From Endomychus coccineus (lineage: Eukaryota; Arthropoda; Insecta; Coleoptera; Endomychidae): 64,000 bases of DNA. The notes beneath the pieces were generated by a model. That model saw only the letters and a program-made list of their open reading frames with translations. It searched no databases and was not told the origin of the DNA. The DNA is taken from the NCBI GenBank assembly GCA_958510875.1, contig OY294069.1:6519205-6583204 (forward strand), read 5' to 3'. Below, piece after piece: positions 1-9,779 of this stretch (the first letter of the stretch is position 1; the number at the start of each line of letters is the position of its first letter). Made by a program: the position numbers and the translations under genes.

Positions 1-960
1 AAAAAAGGACAAATTTACTATAACTTACAGTGCTGCTAGATCAGAGGTATCTCTCCTAAATTTAGGGAAATTTGAGCATTGAAGAATTTTAGGGGATAAA
101 AATCGCCAGAAGAACAATAAAATTCGCATATGTATTATAGTTTACATGCATAATATAGATATTGCAGAAAACGCACATATAATACTCCTTTATTTACTTA
201 TTATGACACAATACCTACATACTTTTTAACAAATTTTCACAGTTTGAAATGAATATTTAATTTTGCACAAAACTTGTGATGAGCTCACACACCTTGAAAA
301 TAAATTTTTTCGTCAAAAAATTGTATATAGTGTCTTTAAAATGTAGTTTTACACACACAAAGTTTTTGTTTGTAGGACAACAATATACCGTACGTTACTA
401 TAGAGGGTTGTAGGCTTATGAATGAACAACAATTTTCCCATAGCTATATTTACAACGCAAACGAAATTACGTTGGCTAATGACTTGTCCCTTGTTAGAGA
501 TTAATAATGTTCAACTTTTAATCATTGAAAAATCCTGAATATTTGAAACATTTCGTTCTTTCCGTTGTTCAAACGGATTAAAGATCAAATGTTCAACCAA
601 ATATTACTTCGAATGACGTAAAGTAGGCAATCTCGTAGATTTTATTAGGATAGCTACCTAAACTGAAATTTCCTCCGTTTCTTAAGAAAATATGTTAAGA
701 AACTAGAACTTTTCTCCCAAAAATAACCAGTATATAATTCTACAAATTCATCATTAAATTTCATTTAATAATTTCATATTACCTATTTGGCAACCCTGCG
801 CGCTGATCCATGTAGTTCCAAACTGCCAAATCTACAATCACAATTAACGATTTGTAGGTTAGGATCGTACAAGATGTTACAGGTTGTTAGGTCAGTGAAA
901 TAAGTGATTTGAAAATGGCAAATTTTGAATCTTTAATAAATAATCTGGTATATTTATAGG
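1..960. other. Upstream intergenic region and probable 5' UTR of the SLC35B1 homologue
   Basis: AT-rich sequence with no convincing reading frame. The last ~150 bases contain CG-containing sequence near 797-810 and several possible donors, followed by an acceptor-like TTTATAG ending at 959. A short 5' UTR intron just before the coding start at 977 is therefore possible but not demonstrated. I see no TATA box or initiator I would trust. Confidence 0.35.
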
Positions 961-976
961 AAACAATAAATTAATT

Positions 977-3292
977 ATGGATCAAAATAATAAATTTTGT
1001 TTATGTGCTGTTGGTATTTTTGTTTCATATTTTTATTTCGGAATTTTACAAGAAAAAATTACTAGAGGAAAATACACTTATGAAACAATTGGTGAAGATG
1101 GAACGAAAAATGTTGTAAATGAGAAATTCACCTATGCATTATCACTAGTGCTTATACAATGTGTAGTTAATTATTTAATAGCTAAATGTGTACTGTACAT
1201 ATGGCCACAAGGAGAAGACAAAACCTCTAAAATATACTATTCGAGTGTTGCACTTACATATTTGCTAGCAATGGTTTGTTCAAATATGGCTTTGCAGTGG
1301 GTATCTTATCCCACACAAGTTGTTGGGAAATCAGCAAAGCCGATACCTGTCATGATATTTGGAGTCCTACTGGGCAGGAAAACATATGCTTTAAAGAAAT
1401 ATTTATTTGTTTTACTTATTGTTGTTGGCGTGATGTTATTCATCTTCAAAGAAAAGGGTGCCGCTGTACAAGATTCAACAGGTCTTGGTCTTGGTGAAGT
1501 ACTTCTTGCTTCGTCTCTCATTATGGATGGCCTTACCGGTGCTATTCAGGTTAGTTCTGCCTACTTTTTGTTAATTACTCGTCTTTCGTTGTATACATTT
1601 TGACCATACTCATAGCAATCCATCTCGAACTATCTTATATTGTTCAAATGGATCATTAAGTCACAATTTAGTTTTGGAATTTGATTTTTTACGGTATGGA
1701 CACAAACAAACCCTCAATAAATATTTTAGAATCATTGACAATTACCCTTGCCCTTTTAGAGAAAAAAATTACAGCAATTTCATAATCAATAATAACAATA
1801 ATTGGAGTTGATAGGACAAGGCAAGCGAAATTGACTATTTTTAGAAAAAATATGGCATCCCTTTTAGTTGAATACAAGCCATCCAGGCAAGGTCGAGATT
1901 AATTATGTAACAATGTTCGCTTGTACCAGTGTCATCCGAAATGTGAAAAAATAATTAAATTGTGACATAAGGATCAATTTCCAGAATTATGATAATTTGC
2001 AATGGATTGCTAGGAGTATGTAGAACACGTGGGTATAATCAAAATTTGTGTAGCGAAGGACATATTCTAAACATTTACCAACTTTTTTAATATATGCTTT
2101 TAATTAGGAAAATATTTTCAAATTCTATTTGAATTTTGCAAGGCGAGCCATGTTGTTAGCAGTACATTATAAAATGTTGTTAAAATACATTTCATTACAT
2201 TATATATAATAAAGATTCTTGACCCTGGTATGAATTATATATAAATTCTCGGGAAATAGGTCACATTAACAGTAGTTCACTGTCTCTGTTAACATGAACA
2301 TGCTTTTATTGAAAGATCTGCTTAATAGTGGATTCTTGATATTTTATAATTATAACATTGAGGTATTACAGTTTCGATTATTCGTGTTTCTGTTCGTTTC
2401 GGCCACGTGGGCATTTTAATTGAAATTGTTTTGATAAGGACGCTTTGTTTAATACAATTAGTTTTAAGTAATCCAGTTTTAGACATAATAAGTCTTTTGA
2501 TGATGGTCGTGAGACCGAAACGTACGTAAAGACAAGAAAATATAAAGCATAAGTGTTAATGTGACCTATTTCCCGAGAATTTATATATAATTACATTATA
2601 TAGATAAAAAAACTACAATGTTCAAATGAATATTTTGTGAAGCATTGTCATCTGTGGATCAAGACAAAAATTGTGATTTTAGTAATCAACTTTTAAGGAA
2701 AAATTATATCTAGTTCTAAGGTTTTCATTCATTTTAATTAACTGTCCTATTTTTCATTACGCGGTTCAACAAATGTTTATTTCACAGGAAAGAATCAGAA
2801 GTGAATCTAAACCATCTGGACATCAAATGATGAAAACTTCCAATGGATGGTCCACCATTTATCTAGGCCTGGCTGTAGTTTTAACTGGAGAGGGAGTATC
2901 ATTTATGGAATTTGCTTCTCGCCATCCTGATGTTATTTACAATCTTTTGATTTTAGGAATAACACAAGCCATTGGACAACTCTTCTTATATTCCATGGTG
3001 GGTATATGCGCATAATTAATTTTAATCGTTTCATTTAGAAGGGTTTAAGATAACTTAAGAGTATCAAAATTGCTATGCATTACTTAATTTTCAGGTGTCG
3101 GACTTTGGACCTCTGGCTGTGTCCATAGTAACCACTACGAGAAAATGTTTCACAGTGTTGGCATCTGTTCTGTTATTTGGAAACACTTTGGGTAATAGGC
3201 AATGGCTCGGAGCCAGTTTTGTATTCACTGGTCTATTTCTCGATGCATTCTATGCCAAAGGATCCCCCAAGAAAACTATTAATAGTAAATAA
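977..3292 (+). CDS. SLC35B1: SLC35B1 homologue (ER nucleotide/nucleotide-sugar transporter), three coding exons
   Basis: Coding exons 977-1549, 2788-2997 and 3095-3292 (TAA 3290-3292) join in phase 0 at both introns and give 326 aa, close to the ~322 aa usual for the family. Donors are CAG|GTTAGT and ATG|GTGGGT; acceptors are TTCACAG and TTTTCAG. The product is a multipass membrane protein of the drug/metabolite transporter superfamily. Recognisable family segments are the N-terminal FGILQEKITRG, the central NMALQWVSYPTQVVGKS followed by KPIPVMI, and the exon 3 FGPL...TTTRK...LASV block. In mammals this ER protein exchanges ATP for ADP; the Drosophila orthologue is meigo. The start ATG lies in A/T context (AATTATGG) and the N-terminus aligns with the family. 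The C-terminus has PKKTINSK, so the lysine pair lies at -8/-7 rather than in a standard KKxx position. It converges on the E2 gene downstream. Confidence 0.93.
1605..2020. repeat. Inverted-repeat (MITE-like) element in SLC35B1 intron 1
   Basis: The ends are inverted copies of each other over about 65-70 bases: 1605-1671 (starting CATACTCATAGCAATCCAT, containing GATCATTAAGTCACAATTTA) matches the reverse complement of 1946-2020 (ending ATGGATTGCTAGGAGTATG). The ~270-bp interior has no coding potential. No clear target duplication is visible. Superfamily unknown. Confidence 0.6.
2233..2592 (+). mobile_element. Solo Penelope-type terminal repeat with 38-bp inverted ends, in SLC35B1 intron 1
   Basis: A perfect 38-base inverted repeat (2233-2270 and 2555-2592, containing TTCTCGGGAAATAGGTCAC) bounds a 360-bp unit. 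The interior is clearly homologous to 44264-44515, which lies just downstream of a GIY-YIG coding fragment typical of Penelope-like elements, and to 48553-48725. I therefore read it as a solo pseudo-LTR/3' end. Near its 3' end it carries a hammerhead-like motif (2492-2533). Confidence 0.65.
2492..2533 (+). ncRNA. Hammerhead-ribozyme-like motif in Penelope-type repeat (copy 1)
   Basis: Read by eye as a type I fold. Stem I is GTCTT (2492-2496) with AAGAC (2529-2533). The core is TTGATGA (2497-2503; consensus CUGANGA, so the first base is C to U). Stem II is GGTC (2505-2508) with GACC (2513-2516) and a GTGA loop, then GAA (2517-2519). Stem III is ACG/CGT (2520-2527) with a TA loop, and the predicted cleavage follows A2528. 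One extra T (2504) sits between core and stem II, as in the other copies. The changed first core base predicts that this copy is inactive. Confidence 0.5.
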
Positions 3293-4696
3293 ATGCCTTT
3301 TATTTTATGTACCAGATATACAAATATTTATGTACAATGTACAAATTACATCTATTATTTCTTTTGTAACTGATTTTATGAATATACTGAAGTTTAAATA
3401 TTTAGTTATTTATTCCCTTACAAAATTTTGATAAATGTGTGTAAATTGATTTGAGGTAAGCCCGTTTTCCAGTGTGAGTTGTAAGGTAATATTTTTTTGA
3501 GCAATAATTGTGTTGAATGTTATTTGCAGTTTTTTTATTGCAAATTAATCGATTAGGTATAAATTGTCTGTCATAACGAATTTGAGCAATCTCAATTTGA
3601 TAAGTGCACCACCTATTAGTCGAAAAGCCTGTTATGATTTGTGAGGTTATCGGACAATTTAAGAGTGCCTCATGGAGGCTCAGTAGTATGTTTTAATGAT
3701 TTCGAATTAAAAAAATTCAATAAAAGTATCAACTTTGACCGATTTTTGCAATAAAACACAAAATTAGATGTCTTAATTGAGAATCGGAAAGAATTTTTGT
3801 AATTTCTGAAATTGTTAGTTAATGTGTCATTTTGGTTTTTGTTAAAAATGCAGGTGGAGAATATTTTCTTGAAACAAAGAAATGTCCCTAAGTTCTTCAT
3901 TTGTTTCAATAGTGTCATATAATTGAAAACGTTTTACATATCAATTTTCTAATAATTTAAATATTATCTATATTGTAAAATTAAACATTCAATTTGTAAC
4001 TTCTGTAACTTGACCTTACTCGAATGGAATGATACATAACTTCGGCTATGAATACTCATCGGAGAACAAAGAATGACAGTGTTATTTGTGAACTAGAAAA
4101 GTAGTAATCTGGCAAAACTTGAGTAATGGAAGATACTAATTGAATTGATAACAGTAGTGTTTAATTTTACAATATGGATATTATTTTATAGTTTAAGATT
4201 CATCTGCCACTTAATTTGTTCAACTTTGATCGAATTGTGAATTAAATGTGCAAACAATATTGCTAAAAATTGAACCGTTATTTCATACAAATTCTTACAG
4301 CCAGCATTTGAATCTAAACTCGTTCATGGAAACATATAAAACACTGGTATATCAACATTAGGCCTATCTACATATGGTACTATTAATCTAAAATTTGATC
4401 GCTCTGAATAATGAACAAAACAAACAATTGAGGTAAAAATTTGAGTGTTATGAAATGAGAAAGTTCTTAAAATGTAACTAACATACTCAGTCATTTGATT
4501 TAACCAACTATTCATAATTTTATATACAAGTGATATCACAGTCAGTAACCTGACACTTAACTATAAAAGCATACTACCAACTTACTTAACATACAGAACA
4601 AAAACAAATTTATTTACAAAGTACAATGTAATTAAAAATATTTTGTCTTTCATTAATTGCGTAAAAATGCTTAAAATCTCCCCTTTACCAATTCAA
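3293..4696. other. Intergenic region between two convergent genes (3' UTRs)
   Basis: No protein-coding signal. The two flanking genes converge, so this stretch should contain both 3' UTRs. An AATAAA overlaps the SLC35B1 stop (3288-3293), probably too close to be used. TTTATT at ~4608 (AATAAA on the minus strand) is a candidate poly(A) signal for the E2 gene. I see no repeat with internal structure here. Confidence 0.4.
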
Positions 4697-5152
4697 TTAC
4701 TCCATTGCATATAACCTTGTCCATTCTTTAGCTTTAAGAATTGCATCTTGTTCACGAGTTTTCCACATATTTGCTACATCATTTGCCAAAGGATCATCTG
4801 GATTGGGACTGCTTAAAAGAGCTTGAATCGACAGTAAAACGGTTCTAACTTGCAATGCAGGTGACCACTGATCTTTCAATATGTCTAAACAAATGCGTCC
4901 TAATTTGTCTATATTAGGATGATAGATTTTTGTTAAAAACCGCACATTTGGGGGGGATAAAGGGTAGTTTTCGGGCAGGAATAATTCTAACTTGAATAAA
5001 CCTCCTTCGTACGGCGAGCCGGTAGGACCAGCCATAACGACGTGGAAATATCTACAGTTGCCTTCATCAGGATTAGCACTTATTCCTGGTGGTGGATCCT
5101 TGGATAAATTTTTGGTTTCTACAAGAATTCGACGTGTTGAGCCACTGGCCAT
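4697..5152 (-). CDS. ben: Ubiquitin-conjugating enzyme E2, Ubc13/UBE2N (bendless) type
   Basis: A 151-aa UBC fold, the same length as Drosophila bendless and near UBE2N (152). The N-terminus [10 protein letters not shown] matches the family's RRI start, followed by [25 protein letters not shown], the [16 protein letters not shown] active-site block (HPN motif at 78-80, catalytic Cys88) and [12 protein letters not shown]. Ubc13 pairs with a Uev partner to build Lys63-linked ubiquitin chains in DNA-damage tolerance and signalling. I chose the Met at 5152 because the four residues before it are unlike the family and a splice acceptor-like TTTTTAG sits immediately upstream (AG at 5156-5155). The frame is uninterrupted. 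It differs noticeably from bendless as I recall it, so a divergent paralogue or intronless retrocopy cannot be excluded, but no disabling change is visible. Confidence 0.93.
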   Translation of the reverse strand: MASGSTRRILVETKNLSKDPPPGISANPDEGNCRYFHVVMAGPTGSPYEGGLFKLELFLPENYPLSPPNVRFLTKIYHPNIDKLGRICLDILKDQWSPALQVRTVLLSIQALLSSPNPDDPLANDVANMWKTREQDAILKAKEWTRLYAME

Positions 5153-5303
5153 CACTAAAAACATTCAAATGTTAATGATAGGTACGAATAAATGAAAAAA
5201 TTTAACTGTAATACTTTTGAATTACTATAGGAAAGAACTGGAAAGTTCGGAAGAAGCAAGAACAAAGCAGGTTATTATGCAAACTGTAATGATGACAGCT
5301 CAC

Positions 5304-5400
5304 GTACGGTACGGGCTGGGGCAATCACAGGCACTAGACGACAGATCCGATCCGATTAGACCACAAATAATGACATCAAAGAATATTATTACAGAATAGC
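5304..5400 (-). promoter_or_regulatory. Candidate 5' non-coding exon and promoter of the E2 gene
   Basis: On the minus strand a CpG-containing stretch (repeated GATCGGATC-like words, 5335-5360) ends at a donor GTGAGC (5303-5298). The acceptor-like TTTTTAG just before the coding ATG would close a ~147-bp intron. This is an inference from splice-site shape only; a start directly upstream of 5152 is the alternative. Confidence 0.3.
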
Positions 5401-6500
5401 TTTAAAGATTTTTAGAATATCTCAGTTCTATGTTGCTGCTTATCTTCTCGTAGAGGTCGTTCATAGACACTAGCAATTGCTAATTGTAGCAATCAAAAAC
5501 TGCATTCAGAGTAACAGCTTTTGCTCCAAAAGTTACTATCTTGCATATCAACAGTTGTCACTTAGCAGTTTCCTCCCTCTGGTTCATAAGACACGTTCTT
5601 GGCTTCTACCAAGCGGTCGAACGGTGACTCCGATTCACTGTATCTTAAGCCGTTTTCGAGTAACAGATTTTAAACGCTCATTTAACCTTTGGCAGTGCTG
5701 AAGAATCGAGATCACACAACTTGGTCGACTTATGCGAAAGACGAAGTGAGCGTACCGAACAAAGTCTTTCTTCCTTTTTCTGCTTACTGACACAGTCCGT
5801 CTTAACCCTTCAGGCATATTCATACAGTACTGACTGACCTCCTAGTTAAATTCTCTATTATGTAGCGAGAACTGCAGTTAGTTGTCGAAGCAGCGAATAT
5901 AGTTATATAATTAATTATAATAACTATATGCGCATTGCATATAGTCCCCATAAATAAAATAAATAAAACAAATTAATGCTTAATGCTCTCACGCTCGTAC
6001 TCATGAATGACCTTTATGTAACTAACAACAATTTTTTATCTTTTTTTTCACTACACGAGAAGAAAACCTGTAATGTTAGTAAAGCAGTATAGCTCAAGTG
6101 TCCAACGGAAGTTACACACCGTGAAAGTATCTGTTACAGTTTATAATGTTAATTGAATATATTTAAAAAATCGAGTTTACCACTACCACGTTTTACTCCA
6201 ACATATGTATCTACCACACATGGAAAACCATAAGCTTCTTATGTAATATATTACCGTATGTCTGGCGATTGCTGGATCCTAGACTACTAGACCAGGATTC
6301 TACATATAATGTGTCACATGACTTATTAGTTGCTATTTTACTCACTTCCCTTTGGCTTCTTTTGTTAGTACAATTTGTTCCTTCCGGATACTTCTGTGGG
6401 TTGAATTATGATTGTAATAAAGGAGGGTATTTCAGTAAAATGGTTCGATGTTACATATGTAGAGCTTTAAACGTCAAACGATTGTTGAGTTCTGTTTTAA
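5401..6500. other. Intergenic stretch without recognised features
   Basis: Contains only short chance reading frames. A frame at 6269-6619 (116 codons, one hydrophobic stretch) resembles nothing I know and its 3' part runs into the inverted-repeat arm at 6511, so I do not call it a gene. Confidence 0.3.
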
Positions 6501-6510
6501 GATCTGGCAA

Positions 6511-6813
6511 GTTCAGTCCACAGTCGTACATACTACATACAGGTCTGGGAACTCTATTGTTTGACATGAGTTTCTTACATGTCGCCAAACTAGTAGTCCC
6601 CCGCTCAGCCACCAACTAGCGCTTGGATCGAAGTTTGTTGTCAGGATTAGGCGCCATATCGTTCAAACACGGTCGTATACGTGTCAGAGATCATTCTTCA
6701 ACTACTGCGCCACCCTTTTGGTACTACGCGACAGTTGACGCTTAGCGGACTCACTTCTCACATAGGAAACAGCCTCGAGATCCCAGACCTGTATGAACGA
6801 CCGTGGTTCAGTC
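6511..6813. repeat. Small foldback repeat
   Basis: 6511-6550 (around TACATACAGGTCTGGGA) and 6779-6813 (around TCCCAGACCTGTATGAACG) are inverted copies with a few mismatches and one indel, separated by ~230 bases. Weaker inverted similarity continues inward. Non-coding; family unknown. Confidence 0.45.
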
Positions 6814-6859
6814 TTAGTCATTTTCAACCGTAGAAAGATTAGCAATCGAATAACGTGTT

Positions 6860-7200
6860 AAAGTTATTGGAGTCTATTACGAAAATGAAAATTGAAGCCT
6901 GCTGGCCGTTTGAAGCGTCTTACGTTCGCCGATAGGATGCACGAGCAATGAAAATTTTTACAAAAAAAGTAGTCTTCATTCGCTTTGTTAATAAGCATAA
7001 TTGTCGCATTTTGGCCGATGAAAATCCAAGGTGGATTGTTGAAAAAAAAAGCCGTTGCATCCACAAAAGGTCACTGTTTGGTGTGCATTTTTTGCTGGAT
7101 TAAACATTGAATCCCTTTTCTTCGAGAATGATGTTGGAAATTCTGTTATGGAGAATGTTGAGCGTTACCGTGCCATGATAATCGTATTTTCATAGCCTGA
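6860..7200 (+). mobile_element. Tc1/mariner-like transposase relic
   Basis: In shifting plus-strand frames the translation reads FVNKHNCRILADENPRWIVEK and then TVWCAFFAGLNIESLFFEND..MENVERYRAM. This is the block between the first and second catalytic aspartates of a Tc1/mariner DDE transposase family with the hallmark VWC..WAG....YFFEN and NGERYR segments. Stops and frameshifts make it a pseudogene, and no terminal repeats were found. Confidence 0.7.
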
Positions 7201-7262
7201 ATTGGATGCTATCGATATTGACGATTTGTGTGGTAACTCTTGCAAGGGGGCTATCGCCCGAA

Positions 7263-7385
7263 TTCAGTACAGTTTTTACTTCTTTCACCACTTCGAACTT
7301 GAAGCGATAGGCAAAATTTCAATTCCGTACAACCAATAAGAATGACGCAATCGTCTCCACAGTGGTTTTTTACGCACAATTCACA
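7263..7385. repeat. Dispersed repeat shared with 42215-42325
   Basis: The segment containing CAACCAATAAGAATGACGC and AATCGTCTCCA matches 42215-42325 (CAACCAATAGGAACGACTC, AATCGTCTCCA) in the same orientation, with further similarity upstream (ACAGTTTTTACTTCTTTCACC / ACAGTTCCTATTTTCACC). Unknown family. The remaining bases to 7760 show nothing else apart from the direct repeat at 7570-7612. Confidence 0.5.
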
Positions 7386-7569
7386 AACATGCATCATATC
7401 AAAATTAGTTTAGATCTAGATTCTAGAGCTAGACTTTACATGAATTCAGAAAGGTTCAGAACGGATACCTTGGCGAAAAACCGACAAAATTTTTTTATTC
7501 AATTACAATAGGTAGGTACTTCCCTTAAAAAACAATCGCCTAGGTAGAATCCGGTTGATATTTCAAATA

Positions 7570-7612
7570 TTACTCATCATGACATCATGTAATGACTTTT
7601 AATATGATGAAT
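7570..7612 (+). repeat. Direct repeat flanking the LINE, left copy
   Basis: TTACTCATCATG, then TAATGACTTTTAATATGATG, matches 9411-9450 (TTACTCATCATG, TAATGAATTTTAATATGATA) in the same orientation, apart from an 8-base insertion. The two copies lie ~1.84 kb apart, on either side of the LINE fragment. Confidence 0.5.
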
Positions 7613-7760
7613 TATATAACCTACAATAGGCAAAGTGACGTACGTCACAAATTCAAGAGAGTACTCTGGAACTACACCTTCGACTAAGATTTGACTCCAT
7701 TCCAATTTTATACTCTTCTATGAATACCTACCACTCTCTATATAACCTATAGAGAGTAAG

Positions 7761-8003
7761 CTATAAGATAGCTAAAAGTACCCCACCCCCTCTTTCCAAC
7801 AAAACTCTATCGGATCTAAACACATCATACCTATTATCAAAAATTTCATTATTCAAAATTGAAGAATTTAACCATGTCTCAGAGAGCGCAATTATATTAA
7901 AATTATTTTGCAAAACTGATAACAAAAATTCATTTGTTTTTGTCCTCAGTCCCCTTACATTCTGATAATATAAATCAAACTCATTCTTATTATCTATAAT
8001 CAC
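7761..8003 (-). pseudogene. LINE ORF2 fragment: N-terminus of an APE-type endonuclease
   Basis: About 80 codons reading FDLYYQNVRGLRTKTNEF and IIALSETWLNSSILNNE. These are the first two motifs (QN.RG and SETWL) of the apurinic-like endonuclease that begins ORF2 of CR1/Jockey-type non-LTR retrotransposons. The frame stops at 7761 and nothing of the rest of the endonuclease, the reverse transcriptase or a 3' UTR follows. ORF2 begins 158 bases after the ORF1 stop. Confidence 0.85.
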
Positions 8004-8161
8004 TAATAATATTATTAAACATCAATACAACTGTTGATAAAACAAAAATGAAACAAAAACTCTTTCTTCTCATTTCAAAAGAAAAATTACTTAAAAATAT
8101 GAAATAAAAATAATATTATTATGTATTATGTACATTATTAATTCTAAGAGAACCATAAAAC

Positions 8162-9217
8162 TTATTGTTTAACACCTGCAAGAAAAGTGTCAAACTGAGC
8201 TTTTGTCGAAAATGAAAAAACTCTACTTCCATCAGTTTTTCTTAAATAGATCTTACCATTATTTACCCAAACAAATTTCCAATTTTCTTGAACTTTAAAT
8301 TTACGCGCCATTGATAATAGTTTCTTTCTAACAGGTGTCAAAGCTTCATTAACATAAATAGGTGAACTTTGTTGCATTCCTAAGTGAGTAGTGTTAAGAT
8401 CCCTCCTCACCTTTCTACACTTAAGAAACTCATTTTTATCATTATTTCTTAAAAACTTTAATAATATTGTAGGATATTCAATACCAGGAATCTTCCGAAG
8501 TTGAAAACAAGAATCAATCGCATCCCAGTTTAACTTGAAGCCAATTGCAGTAGAGAGGTTCGTAACAGCGGCAGACAAGGTTTCTCCTTGCCTCACTGGT
8601 AAACCATATACCTCAACAACATTAGAACGATTTTCTTGCTGAGATAAATCAACTTCTTCCTTCAAAAACTGAATGTCCTTTTTTAAAACCTCGTTTTCAC
8701 CTAATAGCTTAGTAATAATGTCCTGCTGAGTTTGTATAATTTTATTTTGTGTTTCAATGAGATTCTTATTATCCCCAATTTTGTCATGACAGGAATTCAG
8801 TGAGACATTGATATTTTTCTCTACATTTGCTTGACTCACAGCAATGTCGCTTATTTGTTTTCTTAAATCAACAAGCAACTCATGAATATATTGTGTCTGG
8901 CTAGAAGTTCCAGACTGAGACTGTTGACTGCCGCTGTCTGATTTAATAGGTTTGGGATTTTTTTTTGAATCACCTGCCATACTAATGTCAGAATCAGAGA
9001 AAGTTCTGCTTTGACGTCTTAATTGCAAACAATTACCACAATTCCACTTTTCTCCCAAAATTTCAAATTCTACTTCGGAAATGTTCACACATTGCCAATG
9101 AAAAAAACCAGAGCAATTACAACACTGAATCTTTTCCAAGGAATGCCTAGAGATAACCACTTCACAAATTGTACATGAACTCATAGGTATTTCATCTAAA
9201 TTAAACTTGGAAATCAA
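8162..9217 (-). CDS. LINE ORF1 protein: PHD finger, coiled coil and nucleic-acid-binding C-domain (intact)
   Basis: Uninterrupted 351-aa frame. Residues ~15-59 form a PHD-type C4HC3 zinc finger (CTIC, QCCNC, FHWQC, WNCGNC spacing). A Ser/Gln/Lys-rich linker follows, then a predicted coiled coil at ~125-200 (heptad-rich, with many Q, E, I and L). The C-terminal third reads NVVEVYGLPVRQGE..L and later YVNEALTPVRKKLL and VWVNNGKIYLRKTDGS. This is the domain seen in many insect LINE ORF1 proteins and in baculovirus FP-type proteins. In related elements ORF1 binds RNA and packages the retrotransposon RNP. Starts at 9217 or at the Met 11 codons later are both possible. The intact ORF1 contrasts with the destroyed ORF2. 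Confidence 0.88.
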   Translation of the reverse strand: MISKFNLDEIPMSSCTICEVVISRHSLEKIQCCNCSGFFHWQCVNISEVEFEILGEKWNCGNCLQLRRQSRTFSDSDISMAGDSKKNPKPIKSDSGSQQSQSGTSSQTQYIHELLVDLRKQISDIAVSQANVEKNINVSLNSCHDKIGDNKNLIETQNKIIQTQQDIITKLLGENEVLKKDIQFLKEEVDLSQQENRSNVVEVYGLPVRQGETLSAAVTNLSTAIGFKLNWDAIDSCFQLRKIPGIEYPTILLKFLRNNDKNEFLKCRKVRRDLNTTHLGMQQSSPIYVNEALTPVRKKLLSMARKFKVQENWKFVWVNNGKIYLRKTDGSRVFSFSTKAQFDTFLAGVKQ

Positions 9218-9410
9218 AAATTATATGCCAGAATTAGTGATAGGTAGTTTAAATAAAAATATTTCACCATAAAAGAAAAGAAACTAGACTTTTTAAAAAC
9301 TATTAGAATCATTTATAAGACTGCATAACTTTATGAATGTATTAGACAATACGTCAACACTATAGACTGACCTTGAGCACATCTGCACTGTACGGAGTTC
9401 AGAGCGATAC

Positions 9411-9450
9411 TTACTCATCATGTAATGAATTTTAATATGATAAATCACAT
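9411..9450 (+). repeat. Direct repeat flanking the LINE, right copy
   Basis: Same-orientation partner of 7570-7612. The interval 9291-9600 otherwise shows no recognisable feature. Confidence 0.5.
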
Positions 9451-9779
9451 TTACTACTAGATAGCATATTGGTAGGTATTTGACATACCTAATTATGAAA
9501 ATGCCATTGGAAAAAAATTGTGCCCGATCAATTAAAATATTTATCAAAAACGGAAATATCTGAAGTAATTCGGTATTTCCGGTCATTTTCCTAAACCGAC
9601 TTCGATTCCATTTAGTTTTAAGATATTAGTATTCTGTCATTCGTTTGTTTACAGTAAAGAGCATTGCAAATAGGTAAGCTAGAAGTCACATTCCTAATCA
9701 AGTTATATTTTCATTCCTTAAATTATCTATTAATAATTCGGGCACTATTACATTGCAGCAACCGGATCAAACAATTAAT

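Larger units (their letters stand above)
7755..9290 (-). mobile_element. 3'-truncated non-LTR retrotransposon (CR1/Jockey-like)
   Basis: Contains a possible short 5' UTR (9218-9290), intact ORF1 and ~80 codons of ORF2. LINE copies normally lose their 5' end; this one has lost its 3' end, so a later deletion, abortive integration or recombination is implied. It lies between two ~40-base direct repeats (7570-7612, 9411-9450). Confidence 0.75.

Noticed and set aside
6269..6619. 116-codon plus-strand frame with a hydrophobic stretch
   Set aside because: No recognisable family, no splice or promoter support, and its 3' part overlaps a foldback arm.
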